DNA of 64,000 nt from DATBRV01 sp036560145. GTDB taxonomy: Bacteria > Myxococcota_A > UBA9160 > SMWR01. The DNA lies in assembly GCA_036560145.1 (NCBI GenBank), contig DATBRV010000097.1, forward strand, positions 1 through 64,000. Reading direction: 5' to 3'. Numbering within the stretch: the stretch's first letter is position 1; each line of letters begins with the position of its first letter. Positions 34,277-43,204 of the stretch are shown piece after piece. The translations under genes and the position numbers were made by a program. Under the pieces are notes generated by a model. That model had not been told where the DNA came from and did no database searches. It was given only the letters and a program-made list of their open reading frames with translations.

Positions 34277-34332
34277 GCTGCTTCCTCCGATTCGGGTGCG
34301 CGGTTGGATGCCGCGGCGGCGGGACGGTTACC

Positions 34333-36144
34333 TCAGACCTCGAGCCCGATCGCTCGCATCAGGGCCAGCGCGTTGCTGCGCGTCACCACTCCGGGCCGCA
34401 TGCGGAAATCGAAGTGCATCGCGCCGTCCACCACCTGATCCTCGAAGTGCACGTTCCGCGCGCGCGCGCCGAGCTCGTCCGCGATCTGCGCGAGCGCGAG
34501 ATCGTGGGTGGTGACGAGCCCCAACGCGCCGCGCCCCACCAGGCTGCGCACCACCGCCTCCGCGCCGATCCGCCGGTCGTGCGAGTTGGTGCCGTGCAGG
34601 ATCTCGTCGAGCAGGAACAGGACGGCGCGGGCGCCCCGCGTCAGCTCCACGATCGATCGCAGCCGGCGGATCTCGTTGTAGAAGTGCGAATGGCCTTCCT
34701 TCAGCGAGTCGAAGACGCGCAGCGACGCCCCGACCGCGAGCGGCGAGAGCAGGAGCCGCCGCGCGCGCACCGGCGCGCCGGCCTGGGCCAGGACGGCCGC
34801 GACGCCGACGCTGCGCAGCAGGGTGCTCTTGCCCGACATGTTCGATCCGCTCACCAGCAGCAGACGCGGCTCGTCGCCGAGCCTCACGTCGTTGCGCACG
34901 CAGCGGGAGTCCGGGATCAGCGGATGGCCGAGCGCGTCGGCCTCGAAGCGGGGCGGTCCGTCGGCGAGCTCCGGGAAGGCGTCGTCCGGGTGCTCGTGGG
35001 CATGGGTCGCGAGCGACGCGAGCGCCTCCAGCTCGGCGGTGGCGTCGATCCAGGCGCGCAGCGAGGGCCCGCAGCGCGCGCGCCACGCGTCGATCGCGAG
35101 CGCGACCTGCGTGGTGAAGAGCAGCGCAGCGCCGATCGGCGCGAAGAGCTGGTTGCGCCGGGCGTCGAGGAGATCGACCAGCCGCCGCAGGCGCGCGATC
35201 TCCCGCCAGGCGGGGGCGCCGGCGGTTGCGATCGCCTGGCGCAGCGCGACCAGACGCGGCGCGGTGAAGCGCTGCTCCTCGAGCACGGCGAGCAGCCGCG
35301 CGAGCAGGGCGAGCTCGCGCGCGGGGGCCTCGGTCTCGGCCAGCGTGCGGCGTACACGGCCGCGGATCGCCGTCGCCAGGATGCCGCCCACCCCGAGCAC
35401 GGCGAACCAGGGGATCAGGAGCGGCGCGCCGGCGAGCGTGGCGACGACGAGCGCCGCCGAGAGCAGGGACAGCGCCGCGGCCGCCCAGCGCAGCGCGGGA
35501 GCCGGCGCGGGCGGCGCGGATTCGCCCCAGCGCTGGAGCGCCTCGGCGTGCAGGCCGCTGGCGACGGCTTCGCCGACCAGCGCGAGCGACTCGCGCAGAT
35601 CCTGCGCGGGAGCGAGCTCCCGGACGGCCGCCTGGCGGCCGCGCGCTTCGTCGCGGGTGGCCGGCGCGAGCAGCCAGGCCGCCAGCATCGCCTCGCCCGC
35701 GGCCGTGCGCGCGCGGCAGAGCAACTCGAAGAGGCCTCCGGCGCCGAACAGATCGAGATCGTCGGCGTACAGGTGCTCGGGATCGCGGAAGCGCTCGCCG
35801 CCGGCGCCGCGGCCCGCGAAGCGTGCGTCCAGCCGCGCGACGCCGTCCTCGTAGTAGCGGACCGAGTGCTCGCGGGCCTCGGCGCGGCGCAACACCCGGT
35901 CGTGCAGGATCACGAGCGCGATGAACCCGAGGCCGGGCGCGAGCAGCCAGCGGGGATCGAGCCTCCCCGCCCCGAAGGCGATTCCGGCGAGCGCGACGCC
36001 GAGCCCGAACACCGCCAGGCGCGCCTGCGAGATGCGCGCCGCGCTGCGCCGCGCCGCGGTCGCATCCGCGCGCCGCGCCGCCAGCCGGCTCTCGTACCCG
36101 GCGCGGATGGGGGCTCCCGGATCGCTGGCTGCGGGATCGGACAT
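34333..36144 (-). CDS. Membrane-anchored MutS-like ATPase
   Basis: A 603-residue protein that ends in a MutS-family ATPase domain: Walker A LVSGSNMSGKST, SHFYNEIRRL, Walker B with DEILHGTNSHDRRIGAEAV, and LVTTHDLAL. There is no mismatch-recognition domain. The N-terminal third has a hydrophobic pair (ARLAVFGLGVALAGIAFG and RWLLAPGLGFIALVIL, about residues 43-80), and another pair lies at about 225-265. It is therefore a membrane-bound MutS paralogue rather than MutS. Such proteins occur sporadically; their role is unknown. It faces lnt across 59 bases. Confidence 0.85.
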   Translation of the reverse strand: MSDPAASDPGAPIRAGYESRLAARRADATAARRSAARISQARLAVFGLGVALAGIAFGAGRLDPRWLLAPGLGFIALVILHDRVLRRAEAREHSVRYYEDGVARLDARFAGRGAGGERFRDPEHLYADDLDLFGAGGLFELLCRARTAAGEAMLAAWLLAPATRDEARGRQAAVRELAPAQDLRESLALVGEAVASGLHAEALQRWGESAPPAPAPALRWAAAALSLLSAALVVATLAGAPLLIPWFAVLGVGGILATAIRGRVRRTLAETEAPARELALLARLLAVLEEQRFTAPRLVALRQAIATAGAPAWREIARLRRLVDLLDARRNQLFAPIGAALLFTTQVALAIDAWRARCGPSLRAWIDATAELEALASLATHAHEHPDDAFPELADGPPRFEADALGHPLIPDSRCVRNDVRLGDEPRLLLVSGSNMSGKSTLLRSVGVAAVLAQAGAPVRARRLLLSPLAVGASLRVFDSLKEGHSHFYNEIRRLRSIVELTRGARAVLFLLDEILHGTNSHDRRIGAEAVVRSLVGRGALGLVTTHDLALAQIADELGARARNVHFEDQVVDGAMHFDFRMRPGVVTRSNALALMRAIGLEV

Positions 36145-36203
36145 GGCGCCGGAGTCTCCCGAAATCGCGCGTCGCGCGCACCGCGCAGGCTAGGCTTGCG
36201 GGC

Positions 36204-37739
36204 GTGACGACGAGCAAGGCAGCGGCCCTGGTGGCGCTCTCGGCGGCGCTCTACGGCCTCGCGTTCGCGCCGCTGCCGGGCGCGTGGCTCGCGGCCTGGG
36301 TCGCGTTCGCGCCCTTCTTCGCCGTCGTCGCGAGCGCGGGGCCGTCGCGGGCGGCGGGCCTCGGGCTCCTCTTCGGGCTCGCGAGCGGCCTCGCCACCTG
36401 CTGGTGGCTGCCGGAGATGCTGGTCCACTACTTCGGCATGCCGCCGCTCGCGAGCTGGCTCGCCTCGCTCGGCTGCTTCGCGGCCTTCGCCGGCCTCCAC
36501 TTCGCGGCCTTCGGCGCCTGGCTCGCCTGGCTCGCGCGGCGCGGACGGGTGTCGCCCTTCGCCGTCGCGCTGGGCTTCGTGAGCTGCGAGTGGGCGCGCG
36601 CCTCGCTGCTGGTGCCGAATCCGCAGGCGCTCTCGGCCTACAGCCAGATCGACTTCCGACCGCTCGCGCAGCTCGCGGATCTCGCCGGGCCGTGGGGAAT
36701 CGGCTTCCTGCTGGCCGGGGCGAACGCGCTGGCCGCGGCGGCGCTGGCCCCGGCGCTGCGGCCGCTTCGATGGCGACGCGACCTCGCGCTGCTGGGCGCC
36801 GCGCTCGCGGCCGCGCTGGCGTACGGCGAGAGCCGCCTGGCTCGGGACTTTGCAACCGGACCCGAGCTTCGCGTCGCGGTGGTGCAGGGCGGGGTGGCGC
36901 GCAGCGACGATGCGCGGGGCGGGGACTCGCGCGCGGAGCTCGAGCGCTACCTCGCGCTCACGGGCGAGGCCGTCGCCGCGTCGCAGCCGCAACTCGTGGT
37001 CTGGCCCGAAGGCGCGATCGACTTCTCGCCGTTCGGCGCGACCCAGCGCATGCTGCGGCTCCGCGACTTCTCGCGCGGCCTCGATCCCGATCTCGTCCTC
37101 GGCGCGCCGCGCCCGGGCGCCGACGGACGCCGCTTCAACGCCATGCTCCAGTTCCGTCGCGGGCGTCCGGTCGCGATCCAGGACAAGCTCGAGCCGATGC
37201 CCTTCTCGGAATCGCGCCCGCTCGGCGGCGCGCTTGGCCTGGGGCGCGACGCGTACGCGCCGGGCGACGGCGTGCACCTCTTCGAGATCGGGGGCCTGCG
37301 CTTCGGCACCGCGATCTGCTCCGAGGCGATGGGCCCCGCGTTCGCGCGCCGCGTGGTGGGCGAGGGCGCGACCGCGCTGCTGAATCCCTCGAACGACTAC
37401 TGGTTCACCTCGGCGGCGCCCGCGCGGGCGCAGCTCGCGAAGACGCGCTTTCGCGCGATCGAGACGCGGCGCTGGATCGTGCGGGCCACCTCGACGGGCT
37501 ACTCCGCGCTGATCGATCCGCGCGGCGACCTGGCGGCGGTCTCGGGGTTCGGCGGCGCGGAATGGCTGACGGGGAGCGTGCGGGGCGCGGGCGGCATCTC
37601 GCTCCACCAGCGCATCGGGGGCGTCTTGGGTCCGGGGGCGCTCGCCGGCTGTCTCGTGCTGAGCTTGGCCCGTTTCGCCCGAACCACTTCTGTTTCGCCC
37701 GGATGGATGCCTCGCCTGCGCATGCGAGATTCCCGTTGA
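36204..37739 (+). CDS. lnt: Apolipoprotein N-acyltransferase
   Basis: A 511-residue inner membrane protein with about seven N-terminal hydrophobic segments, followed by a periplasmic nitrilase-type domain. Landmarks of the Glu-Lys-Cys triad are VVWPEGAIDF (Glu), QDKLEPMPFSESRPLG (Lys), and GTAICSEAMGPAF (Cys). NPSNDYWFTSAAPARAQLAKTRFRAIETRRWIVRATSTG matches the conserved C-terminal part. It adds the third acyl chain to lipoproteins, fitting the several lipoproteins encoded here. GTG 36204 gives the expected membrane start. A last hydrophobic helix precedes the C-terminus. Confidence 0.93.
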   Translation: MTTSKAAALVALSAALYGLAFAPLPGAWLAAWVAFAPFFAVVASAGPSRAAGLGLLFGLASGLATCWWLPEMLVHYFGMPPLASWLASLGCFAAFAGLHFAAFGAWLAWLARRGRVSPFAVALGFVSCEWARASLLVPNPQALSAYSQIDFRPLAQLADLAGPWGIGFLLAGANALAAAALAPALRPLRWRRDLALLGAALAAALAYGESRLARDFATGPELRVAVVQGGVARSDDARGGDSRAELERYLALTGEAVAASQPQLVVWPEGAIDFSPFGATQRMLRLRDFSRGLDPDLVLGAPRPGADGRRFNAMLQFRRGRPVAIQDKLEPMPFSESRPLGGALGLGRDAYAPGDGVHLFEIGGLRFGTAICSEAMGPAFARRVVGEGATALLNPSNDYWFTSAAPARAQLAKTRFRAIETRRWIVRATSTGYSALIDPRGDLAAVSGFGGAEWLTGSVRGAGGISLHQRIGGVLGPGALAGCLVLSLARFARTTSVSPGWMPRLRMRDSR

Positions 37740-37790
37740 CGACGGCCCGCCGTTTCAAGAAGAATGGCGCTTTCACCCAGGAGGACCGCC

Positions 37791-38507
37791 ATGAGGACTG
37801 CCCCCTTCGCCACGGCTGCTTGCGCCTTCGCCCTGCTCGTCAGCTCTCCGACGCTCGCGAGCATCCCGGGAAACATCCAGGAGAAGGCGAGGGAGGGACT
37901 CCTGCACGTCTGCCGCGACGTCGAGCCGGGCAACGTGAACTATCACGTCTGCGACGAGCAGGTGAGCCTGTTCGATCCGCAGAGCCCCTACACGGGCTCC
38001 GAGTGCACGGCGGCCGGTCTCCCGCCGATCTGCCGGATCGACTTCATCCCCAATGTCCGGCTGACGGGGAACATGACCCTGATCGACGACGATCTGCCCC
38101 TCGACGGGGACGGTCTCTTCAACGGGAACGCGCAAGCGACCATGATCCTGAATCTCAAGTTCGACTGGAAGGTGCTCACGCTGATCGAGTCCTTCGAGGG
38201 AACCAAGATCGGGAACTGGAACCCGTTCGACGAGTTCGGGCTCGCGGATCCGACGCAGGAGATCGAATACACGAACTCCCCGAGCACGGCCTTCCAGTTC
38301 TCGAACGGGAACCTCGTCGAGCTCGGGCTCGAGATCCGCGACATCGCGCAGACGTTCTATCCCAGCGAGGATCTCTCGGGCGCGGTGCCGGTGCTGACGA
38401 GCATCGTGCGCAATCCGAGCAAGTCGCCGGTCGACGCAAGCGGAAACGGTCTAGGGACGGCCGGCTACTTCCAGGTCGTCGTCCGGTTCGCACGCGTTCG
38501 ACCCTAG
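37791..38507 (+). CDS. Secreted protein of unknown function
   Basis: A 238-residue exported protein. The signal peptide is MRTAPFATAACAFALLVSSPTLAS. The mature part has four early cysteines (HVCRDV, YHVCDEQ, SECTAA, PICRID) that could form two disulfides, and an otherwise beta-strand-like sequence with GNMTLIDDDLPLDGDGLFNG. I recognise no family. ATG 37791 is chosen over ATG 37764 because AGGAGG sits 7 bases upstream and the leader then starts cleanly. Confidence 0.7.
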   Translation: MRTAPFATAACAFALLVSSPTLASIPGNIQEKAREGLLHVCRDVEPGNVNYHVCDEQVSLFDPQSPYTGSECTAAGLPPICRIDFIPNVRLTGNMTLIDDDLPLDGDGLFNGNAQATMILNLKFDWKVLTLIESFEGTKIGNWNPFDEFGLADPTQEIEYTNSPSTAFQFSNGNLVELGLEIRDIAQTFYPSEDLSGAVPVLTSIVRNPSKSPVDASGNGLGTAGYFQVVVRFARVRP

Positions 38508-38554
38508 CCACGCCGGCCGCGCGGCGGCTCCTGTAGCGCGTTAAGCTTTCGCGC

Positions 38555-40909
38555 GTGCGCAGGCTTCGCACCCTTGACGCCGCGCTGCTGGCGCTGCTCG
38601 CGCCGCTCTGGGCGCTCTGCGTCGCGCTTCACGTCGTGCGCGCCTCCGAGCATCGCATCGCCTGGCTGCCGCTCCAGGTCGAGGCAGGGCCGGAGGGCTG
38701 GCCGCTGGTGCGCGGCTTCGTCGCGGGGGTCGAGGGCGGGGCGTCCGGCGTCCAGCCCGGGGATACGCTCGTCCGCGTCGGAAGCCGCGATCTCCAGGGG
38801 ATCGGCGCGCTCGCCTTCACGGCGGCGGCCTGGGCGGAGCTCGGACCGCAGCTGCGCGCTCCGCTGGTCTGGCGGCGGGGCGGCGAAGAGCGCAGCGGCG
38901 AGCTCGTCCTCGCGCCGGTGTCGCGCCCGCTCCGCACACTTCCGCTCACGCTGATCACCGGCGCCGTCGTGATCCTGGTCTTTTTGCGCACGCGCGGCGG
39001 TCCGCTCGGGCGCGCGGTGCTCGGCGCGGGCGTCGCCCACAGCCTCCAGTGGGCCAGCTTCTTCGGCCCGGTGCCGTGGCAGTCGAGCCTCGCGCTCGCG
39101 ACGGCGATCGCGGGCGCCACGCTGACCTTTCCCCTCATGCTGCGCGCGATCCTGCTGCTTCCGGTGGCGCCGCGGCCGCCGACGCGCATCGGCCGCGAGT
39201 GGCCGTGGCTCTTCCTCGCGATGGGCCCCGCGGTGACGAGCTGGCTGCTCGGCTGGCCGCTGCCGAGCGAGGACGGGCTGCGCGCCGTGCTCGCGCTGAA
39301 CGTGGTCTTCGCGCTCGCGGCGCTGGCGCTGCTCACGAGCCGATATGCCCGCGCAGGCGCCGCGGGGCGGCGCAAGCTCAAGTGGTTGCTGCTCGGTTAC
39401 TACCTGGCGATGCTCCCGCTCGCCGCCGCCTCCGGCCTCGCGGCCTTCGACCCGAGCTTCGTCTGGCTTCAGGAGGTGGCGGCCGCGGCGAGCGTCGCGA
39501 TCCCGATCAGCATCTGCATCGCGATCGTGCGCGACGACTTCCTCGACATCGACCGCCTGCTCACCGAGACGGCGGCCTGGACGGGCGCGTCCCTGCTGCT
39601 CCTGCTCGCGCTGCTCCAGGGGATCCCGACGCTCTCGCGCTGGCTCGCCGAGTCCGGCGGGATCGACCAGGCCGCTTCGCAGGCGCTGGTGCTGGCGGCC
39701 GTCGCGGGCGTCGGCGTGCCGGCGCGCCGTTGGCTCTCGCCGCTGCTTCAGCGCCTCTTCTTCCGGGAGCGCGGCGCGATCGAGGGCGCGCTCGGGCGGC
39801 TTCGCGACGAGCTCGATCACGCCGACGATCCCGGCCGGCTCCTCGAGATCCTCGGAGGGCGCCTGAGCGAGATCTTCGAGCCGGAAGGCTGCGTCGTGTA
39901 TGCGCGCGCCGACGACTCCTTCGGGCCGGTGTACATCTCGGGATCCCTGGTGCCTCCCGCCTTCGAGGCGGATGGCGCGCTGGTCGCGCTCCTCGAGGAG
40001 CAGGAGGCTCCGGCCGACGCCGCGCGCTGGCGGCGCTGGCGCCGGACCGGTCTGATCCGCGGCGAGGCGGGGGCGGCGCTCGACGCGCTCCAGCCCGCGC
40101 TGATCGTGCCGGTGCGCGGCGCGGGGCGGCTCGCCGCTTTCGTGTGCCTCGGCCCGCGCCACTCGGGCGAGCTCTACGGCGCCAGCGAGAAGGCCCTGCT
40201 CGCGGCGCTGTCCGAGCGCGCTTCGAGCTGCCTGCGCCGCGCGGGCGACGTCAAGCTGCTCGAGCGAAGCCACGAGCTGCGCGCCAAGCTCGAGCGCTAC
40301 GTGCCGAGCGTGATCGCCAAGGGGATCGAGCGCGGCGAGGAGATCGCGCCGCGCGAGCGCGAGGTCAGCGTCCTGTTCGTGGACATCCGCGGCTACACGC
40401 GCTTCTCCGAGACGCGCTCGCCCGAGGAGATCTTCGATCTGGTCAGCCGCTACACCGAGCTGGTTTCCGGGATCGTCGCGCGGCACGGCGGCTCGGTGGT
40501 CGAGTTCCACGGCGACGGCCTGATGGCCGTCTTCGGGGCGCCGCGCGAGCTTCCCGACAAGGAGCTCGCCGCGGTCGAGACGGCGCGCGAGGTGGTGCGC
40601 GAGGTCCCGCGGCTCGAGGTGCCGGGAGATCCGCTCTCCGTCGGCGTGGGGATCGCCACCGGCACCGCCTTCGTCGGCAACATCCGCTCGGCGGATCGCG
40701 TGATCTGGGGAGCGCTCGGCAACACCACGAACCTGGCCGCCCGGCTCCAGGCGATGTCGCGCGAGCTGGTCGCCTCGGTGGTGATCGACGCGGTCACCCG
40801 GGAACGCGCGAGAGAGGCGGCCGCGGGCTTCGTCGACCAGGGCGAGCTGCCCGTGCGCGGCCGCAGCCAGGGCGAGCGCGCCTTCGCGCTGCCGCTGCTG
40901 GCCGCCTGA
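38555..40909 (+). CDS. PDZ-like, multi-span membrane, GAF-like class III adenylate/guanylate cyclase
   Basis: A 784-residue signalling protein. After one helix, residues 45-110 form a PDZ-like module (GFVAGVEGGASGVQPGDTLVRVG). About seven or eight membrane helices follow (residues 125-395), then a GAF-like region (about 415-555). The C-terminal class III cyclase domain (about 590-775) has VSVLFVDIRGYTRFSE, with metal-binding Asp, and EFHGDGLMAVFGAP, with the second Asp. GNTTNLAARLQAMSRE supplies the ribose/transition-state residues. It probably makes cAMP in response to a membrane or GAF-bound signal. A GTG start is used. Confidence 0.87.
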   Translation: MRRLRTLDAALLALLAPLWALCVALHVVRASEHRIAWLPLQVEAGPEGWPLVRGFVAGVEGGASGVQPGDTLVRVGSRDLQGIGALAFTAAAWAELGPQLRAPLVWRRGGEERSGELVLAPVSRPLRTLPLTLITGAVVILVFLRTRGGPLGRAVLGAGVAHSLQWASFFGPVPWQSSLALATAIAGATLTFPLMLRAILLLPVAPRPPTRIGREWPWLFLAMGPAVTSWLLGWPLPSEDGLRAVLALNVVFALAALALLTSRYARAGAAGRRKLKWLLLGYYLAMLPLAAASGLAAFDPSFVWLQEVAAAASVAIPISICIAIVRDDFLDIDRLLTETAAWTGASLLLLLALLQGIPTLSRWLAESGGIDQAASQALVLAAVAGVGVPARRWLSPLLQRLFFRERGAIEGALGRLRDELDHADDPGRLLEILGGRLSEIFEPEGCVVYARADDSFGPVYISGSLVPPAFEADGALVALLEEQEAPADAARWRRWRRTGLIRGEAGAALDALQPALIVPVRGAGRLAAFVCLGPRHSGELYGASEKALLAALSERASSCLRRAGDVKLLERSHELRAKLERYVPSVIAKGIERGEEIAPREREVSVLFVDIRGYTRFSETRSPEEIFDLVSRYTELVSGIVARHGGSVVEFHGDGLMAVFGAPRELPDKELAAVETAREVVREVPRLEVPGDPLSVGVGIATGTAFVGNIRSADRVIWGALGNTTNLAARLQAMSRELVASVVIDAVTRERAREAAAGFVDQGELPVRGRSQGERAFALPLLAA

Positions 40910-40930
40910 CGAAGCCGCCCCGCGCGCGAT

Positions 40931-42010
40931 TCAGCCGGCGTGCGCGCTCTGGACGGCGGCGAGGATCTCGCCGATCGGACGGCTCTCCCGGGCGGTCAGC
41001 GTGTTCACGAACACGGAAGGCCACTCCGCTGCGAAGCTCCGATGGCAGCCCTGGCTGGCGTAGAGCTCGTCGACGCACCGGAAGAGCCGCTCGCGGTGCT
41101 CCCGCATCCTCTCGAGGGTGCGCGCCCGGATCTCGTGGCTCGTCAGCTTGCAGTCTCGAAGCTCCGAGACCGCCTCCGCAACCGCGCGCGGATGGGGGGC
41201 GACGATCCGCACGTAATCGGGGTGATAGAAGTCGTCGCGCCCGCCCTCGCTCGGCGTCGAGACGACGGGAAGCCCCGCCAGCAGGTACTGCCCGCTGGCG
41301 TTCATGGATCCCTCTTCCCGGGAGAGCGCGAGACCGACAGCGCACTGGTTCAGCGCCTGGTTGACCTCCGGCGACGAAAGCCGGGGATAGGCGTCGGAAA
41401 ACGGCCTGCCGTTGAAGACGTGCGCGCGGGCGACGATGGGCGCGATCTCCGCCTCGTAGTCCGGCTCCGGCTTCTTGTGGAACGAGTAGGTGATGAGCGC
41501 GAGATTCGGAATCTCGGCGGCGAGGGCGTGGCGCTTGAAGCGCGAGAATCTCGCATCGTACACCGCGTCGAAGCGGATCTGACGGTCCGGAAGCGGGCGG
41601 AAGATGCGCTCGTCGAGGAAGGCCGCGTTGTTCACGTGGAGCGTCGGAAGGCCGGAGGCTCGGAAGTGCTCGAGCTCGTCCGGGCTCGCCGCGAGGAAAG
41701 TGATCCGGTGGTCTCCGGTCCGCCGTATCCGGCGCTGGAGCCGCACCAGCCGCTCGACGCGCCGCCGTCTCGCGTGGTTCCAGCTGGTCGTGTAGAGGAT
41801 GTCGACCCGGCGATCGCGAAGGGCGCGAAGCAGCCGGTGGATGGGCGCTCCCGGCTCGAAGGCGTAGTCCCGGACGTGGAACACGATCGGGCGCGCCGAC
41901 AGCAGCAGGAATGGCGCGGCGGTCGATGGCCGCAGCCGCGCTTGGAAGGCGAACGCCACGCGCTCCCGGAGCGCCCGCCGTCCCCAGTGGATCTGAAGCG
42001 TCGAGCGAAT
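40931..42010 (-). CDS. GT-B glycosyltransferase, downstream tandem paralogue (apparent ATT start)
   Basis: A 359-residue GT4-like glycosyltransferase if begun at ATT 42010. The C-terminal donor-site half contains VGLALSREEGSMNASGQYLLAGLPVVSTPSEGG. It is a clear paralogue of the gene directly upstream; both are exactly 1080 bases from ATT to stop. No ATG, GTG or TTG lies in frame within the upstream spacer, while the protein match to the paralogue starts at the ATT (IRSTLQIHWG against IRSTRRILWG). A G-rich Shine-Dalgarno-like tract (GAGGGGGGGG) precedes it. A GTG about 20 codons in is an alternative that would cut conserved residues. It begins 23 bases after its paralogue's stop. Confidence 0.78.
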   Translation of the reverse strand: MRSTLQIHWGRRALRERVAFAFQARLRPSTAAPFLLLSARPIVFHVRDYAFEPGAPIHRLLRALRDRRVDILYTTSWNHARRRRVERLVRLQRRIRRTGDHRITFLAASPDELEHFRASGLPTLHVNNAAFLDERIFRPLPDRQIRFDAVYDARFSRFKRHALAAEIPNLALITYSFHKKPEPDYEAEIAPIVARAHVFNGRPFSDAYPRLSSPEVNQALNQCAVGLALSREEGSMNASGQYLLAGLPVVSTPSEGGRDDFYHPDYVRIVAPHPRAVAEAVSELRDCKLTSHEIRARTLERMREHRERLFRCVDELYASQGCHRSFAAEWPSVFVNTLTARESRPIGEILAAVQSAHAG

Positions 42011-42012
42011 CG

Positions 42013-42030
42013 CCCCCCCCTCGCCCCCCC
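42013..42030. repeat. Paired homopolymeric C tracts (C8 and C7) in the spacer of the tandem glycosyltransferases
   Basis: C8 at 42013-42020 and C7 at 42024-42030, separated by TCG, fill most of the 23-base gap between the two glycosyltransferase genes. On the coding strand they are G7 and G8 and overlap the probable ribosome-binding site of the downstream gene. Tracts of this length are prone to slippage. Confidence 0.75.
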
Positions 42031-42033
42031 GCT

Positions 42034-43113
42034 TCAGCGGGCGTGCGCGGCCGTGATCGCCGCGAGGATGCCGGCGGTCGGATCCGGCTCCGCCTCGATC
42101 AGCTTGTCGACGAAGACGAAAGGCCACTCGGTCTCGAATTTCCGGTCGAACCCCTGGCTGGCGTAGATGTCGTCGACGCACTGAAAGAGCTGCTGCCGTT
42201 GCTCCCGCACCGTCGCGAGGGTGCGAGCCCGGATCTCGTCGGGCGACACCTTGCAGCGCCGCATCTCCGAGACGCCCTCCGCGACCGCTCGCGGAGTCGG
42301 ATCGACGATCCGTGCGTAGTCGGAGTGATAGAACTCGTCGCGGCCGCCTTCGCTCGGCGTCGAGACGACGGGAAGCCCCGCCAGCAGGTACTGCCCGCTG
42401 GCGTACATGCCCCCCTCTTCCCGCGAGAGCGCGAGCCCGACGGCGCACTGGTTGAGGGCCTCGTTCACCTCCTGCAGAGACAGTTGGCGATAGTCGCGGG
42501 AGAATGGATCGCCGTTGAAGACGTGGGCGCGGGCGAAGACGGGGGCGACGAGCGCCCGGTAGGCTGGATCCACGCGCCCCTGGTACACGTAGGTGAGCAG
42601 CGCCAGATTCGGAACCTCGGCCGCGAGCGGGTGGCGCTTGAAGGGCGAGAGCCTCGCGTCGTACACCGCGTCGAAGCGGACCCGGCGTCCCGGCAGCGGA
42701 CGAAAGATGCGCTCGTCCGTGGTGGCGGTGTTGCCCACGAGGATCGCGGCGAGGCCGGCGCGCCGGAACCTCACGACTTCGCCCGCGCTCGACGCGAGGA
42801 ACGTGATCCGGTGGTCCCCGATCTTCCGCAGCCGCCACTGGAGCCGCACCAGCCGCTCGACCAGCCGCCGCCTCGTGTGGTTCCAGCTGAGCGTGTGGAG
42901 GATGTCGACCCGGCGGTGGCGAAGCGCGCGGAGCAGGCGGAAGGCGGGAGATCCCGGCAGGAAGGCCCAGTCGATGGCATGCAGCACGATCGGGCGTGCC
43001 GAGATCAGCAGGAGGGGCGCCTCCTGCGAAGGTTGCAGCGCGGAGCGGGCGGCGAATTCCAGGCGCTCCCGCAGCGCGATGCCTCCCCAGAGGATTCGTC
43101 GGGTCGAGCGAAT
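42034..43113 (-). CDS. GT-B glycosyltransferase, upstream tandem paralogue (apparent ATT start)
   Basis: A 359-residue GT4-like transferase paralogous to the 40931-42010 product over its whole length. Matching blocks include LLRALRHRRVDILHTLSWNHTRRR, DERIFRPLPGRRVRFDAVYDAR, RAHVFNGDPFS and VGLALSREEGGMYASGQYLLAGLPVVSTPSEGGRDEFYH. The first ordinary start codon in frame is GTG 42987, which would remove about 42 conserved residues. Upstream of ATT 43113 the frame holds no ATG, GTG or TTG back to a stop. The ATT has a GAGGGAG Shine-Dalgarno sequence 4 bases before it and lies about 45 bases after a TATAGT -10-like box. It is the first gene of the leftward pair, facing the PqqD/HprK operon. Confidence 0.78.
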   Translation of the reverse strand: MRSTRRILWGGIALRERLEFAARSALQPSQEAPLLLISARPIVLHAIDWAFLPGSPAFRLLRALRHRRVDILHTLSWNHTRRRLVERLVRLQWRLRKIGDHRITFLASSAGEVVRFRRAGLAAILVGNTATTDERIFRPLPGRRVRFDAVYDARLSPFKRHPLAAEVPNLALLTYVYQGRVDPAYRALVAPVFARAHVFNGDPFSRDYRQLSLQEVNEALNQCAVGLALSREEGGMYASGQYLLAGLPVVSTPSEGGRDEFYHSDYARIVDPTPRAVAEGVSEMRRCKVSPDEIRARTLATVREQRQQLFQCVDDIYASQGFDRKFETEWPFVFVDKLIEAEPDPTAGILAAITAAHAR

Positions 43114-43157
43114 GAGACTCCCTCGCGATGGCGGTGCGGGAAACCCGGCGGACGGAC

Positions 43158-43164
43158 TACTATA
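43158..43164. promoter_or_regulatory. Overlapping divergent -10-like boxes
   Basis: The only A/T-rich patch in the 91 bases between the divergent operons reads ACTATA: TATAGT on the minus strand (43159-43164) and TACTAT on the plus strand (43158-43163). Each matches TATAAT at five of six positions. Convincing -35 boxes were not found. A leftward start near 43152 would give the ATT-initiated gene a leader of about 40 bases. Confidence 0.35.
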
Positions 43165-43204
43165 GGGCGCGCTTGATTTCGTCGGTAGCGGATCGGGGCG
43201 CGCG

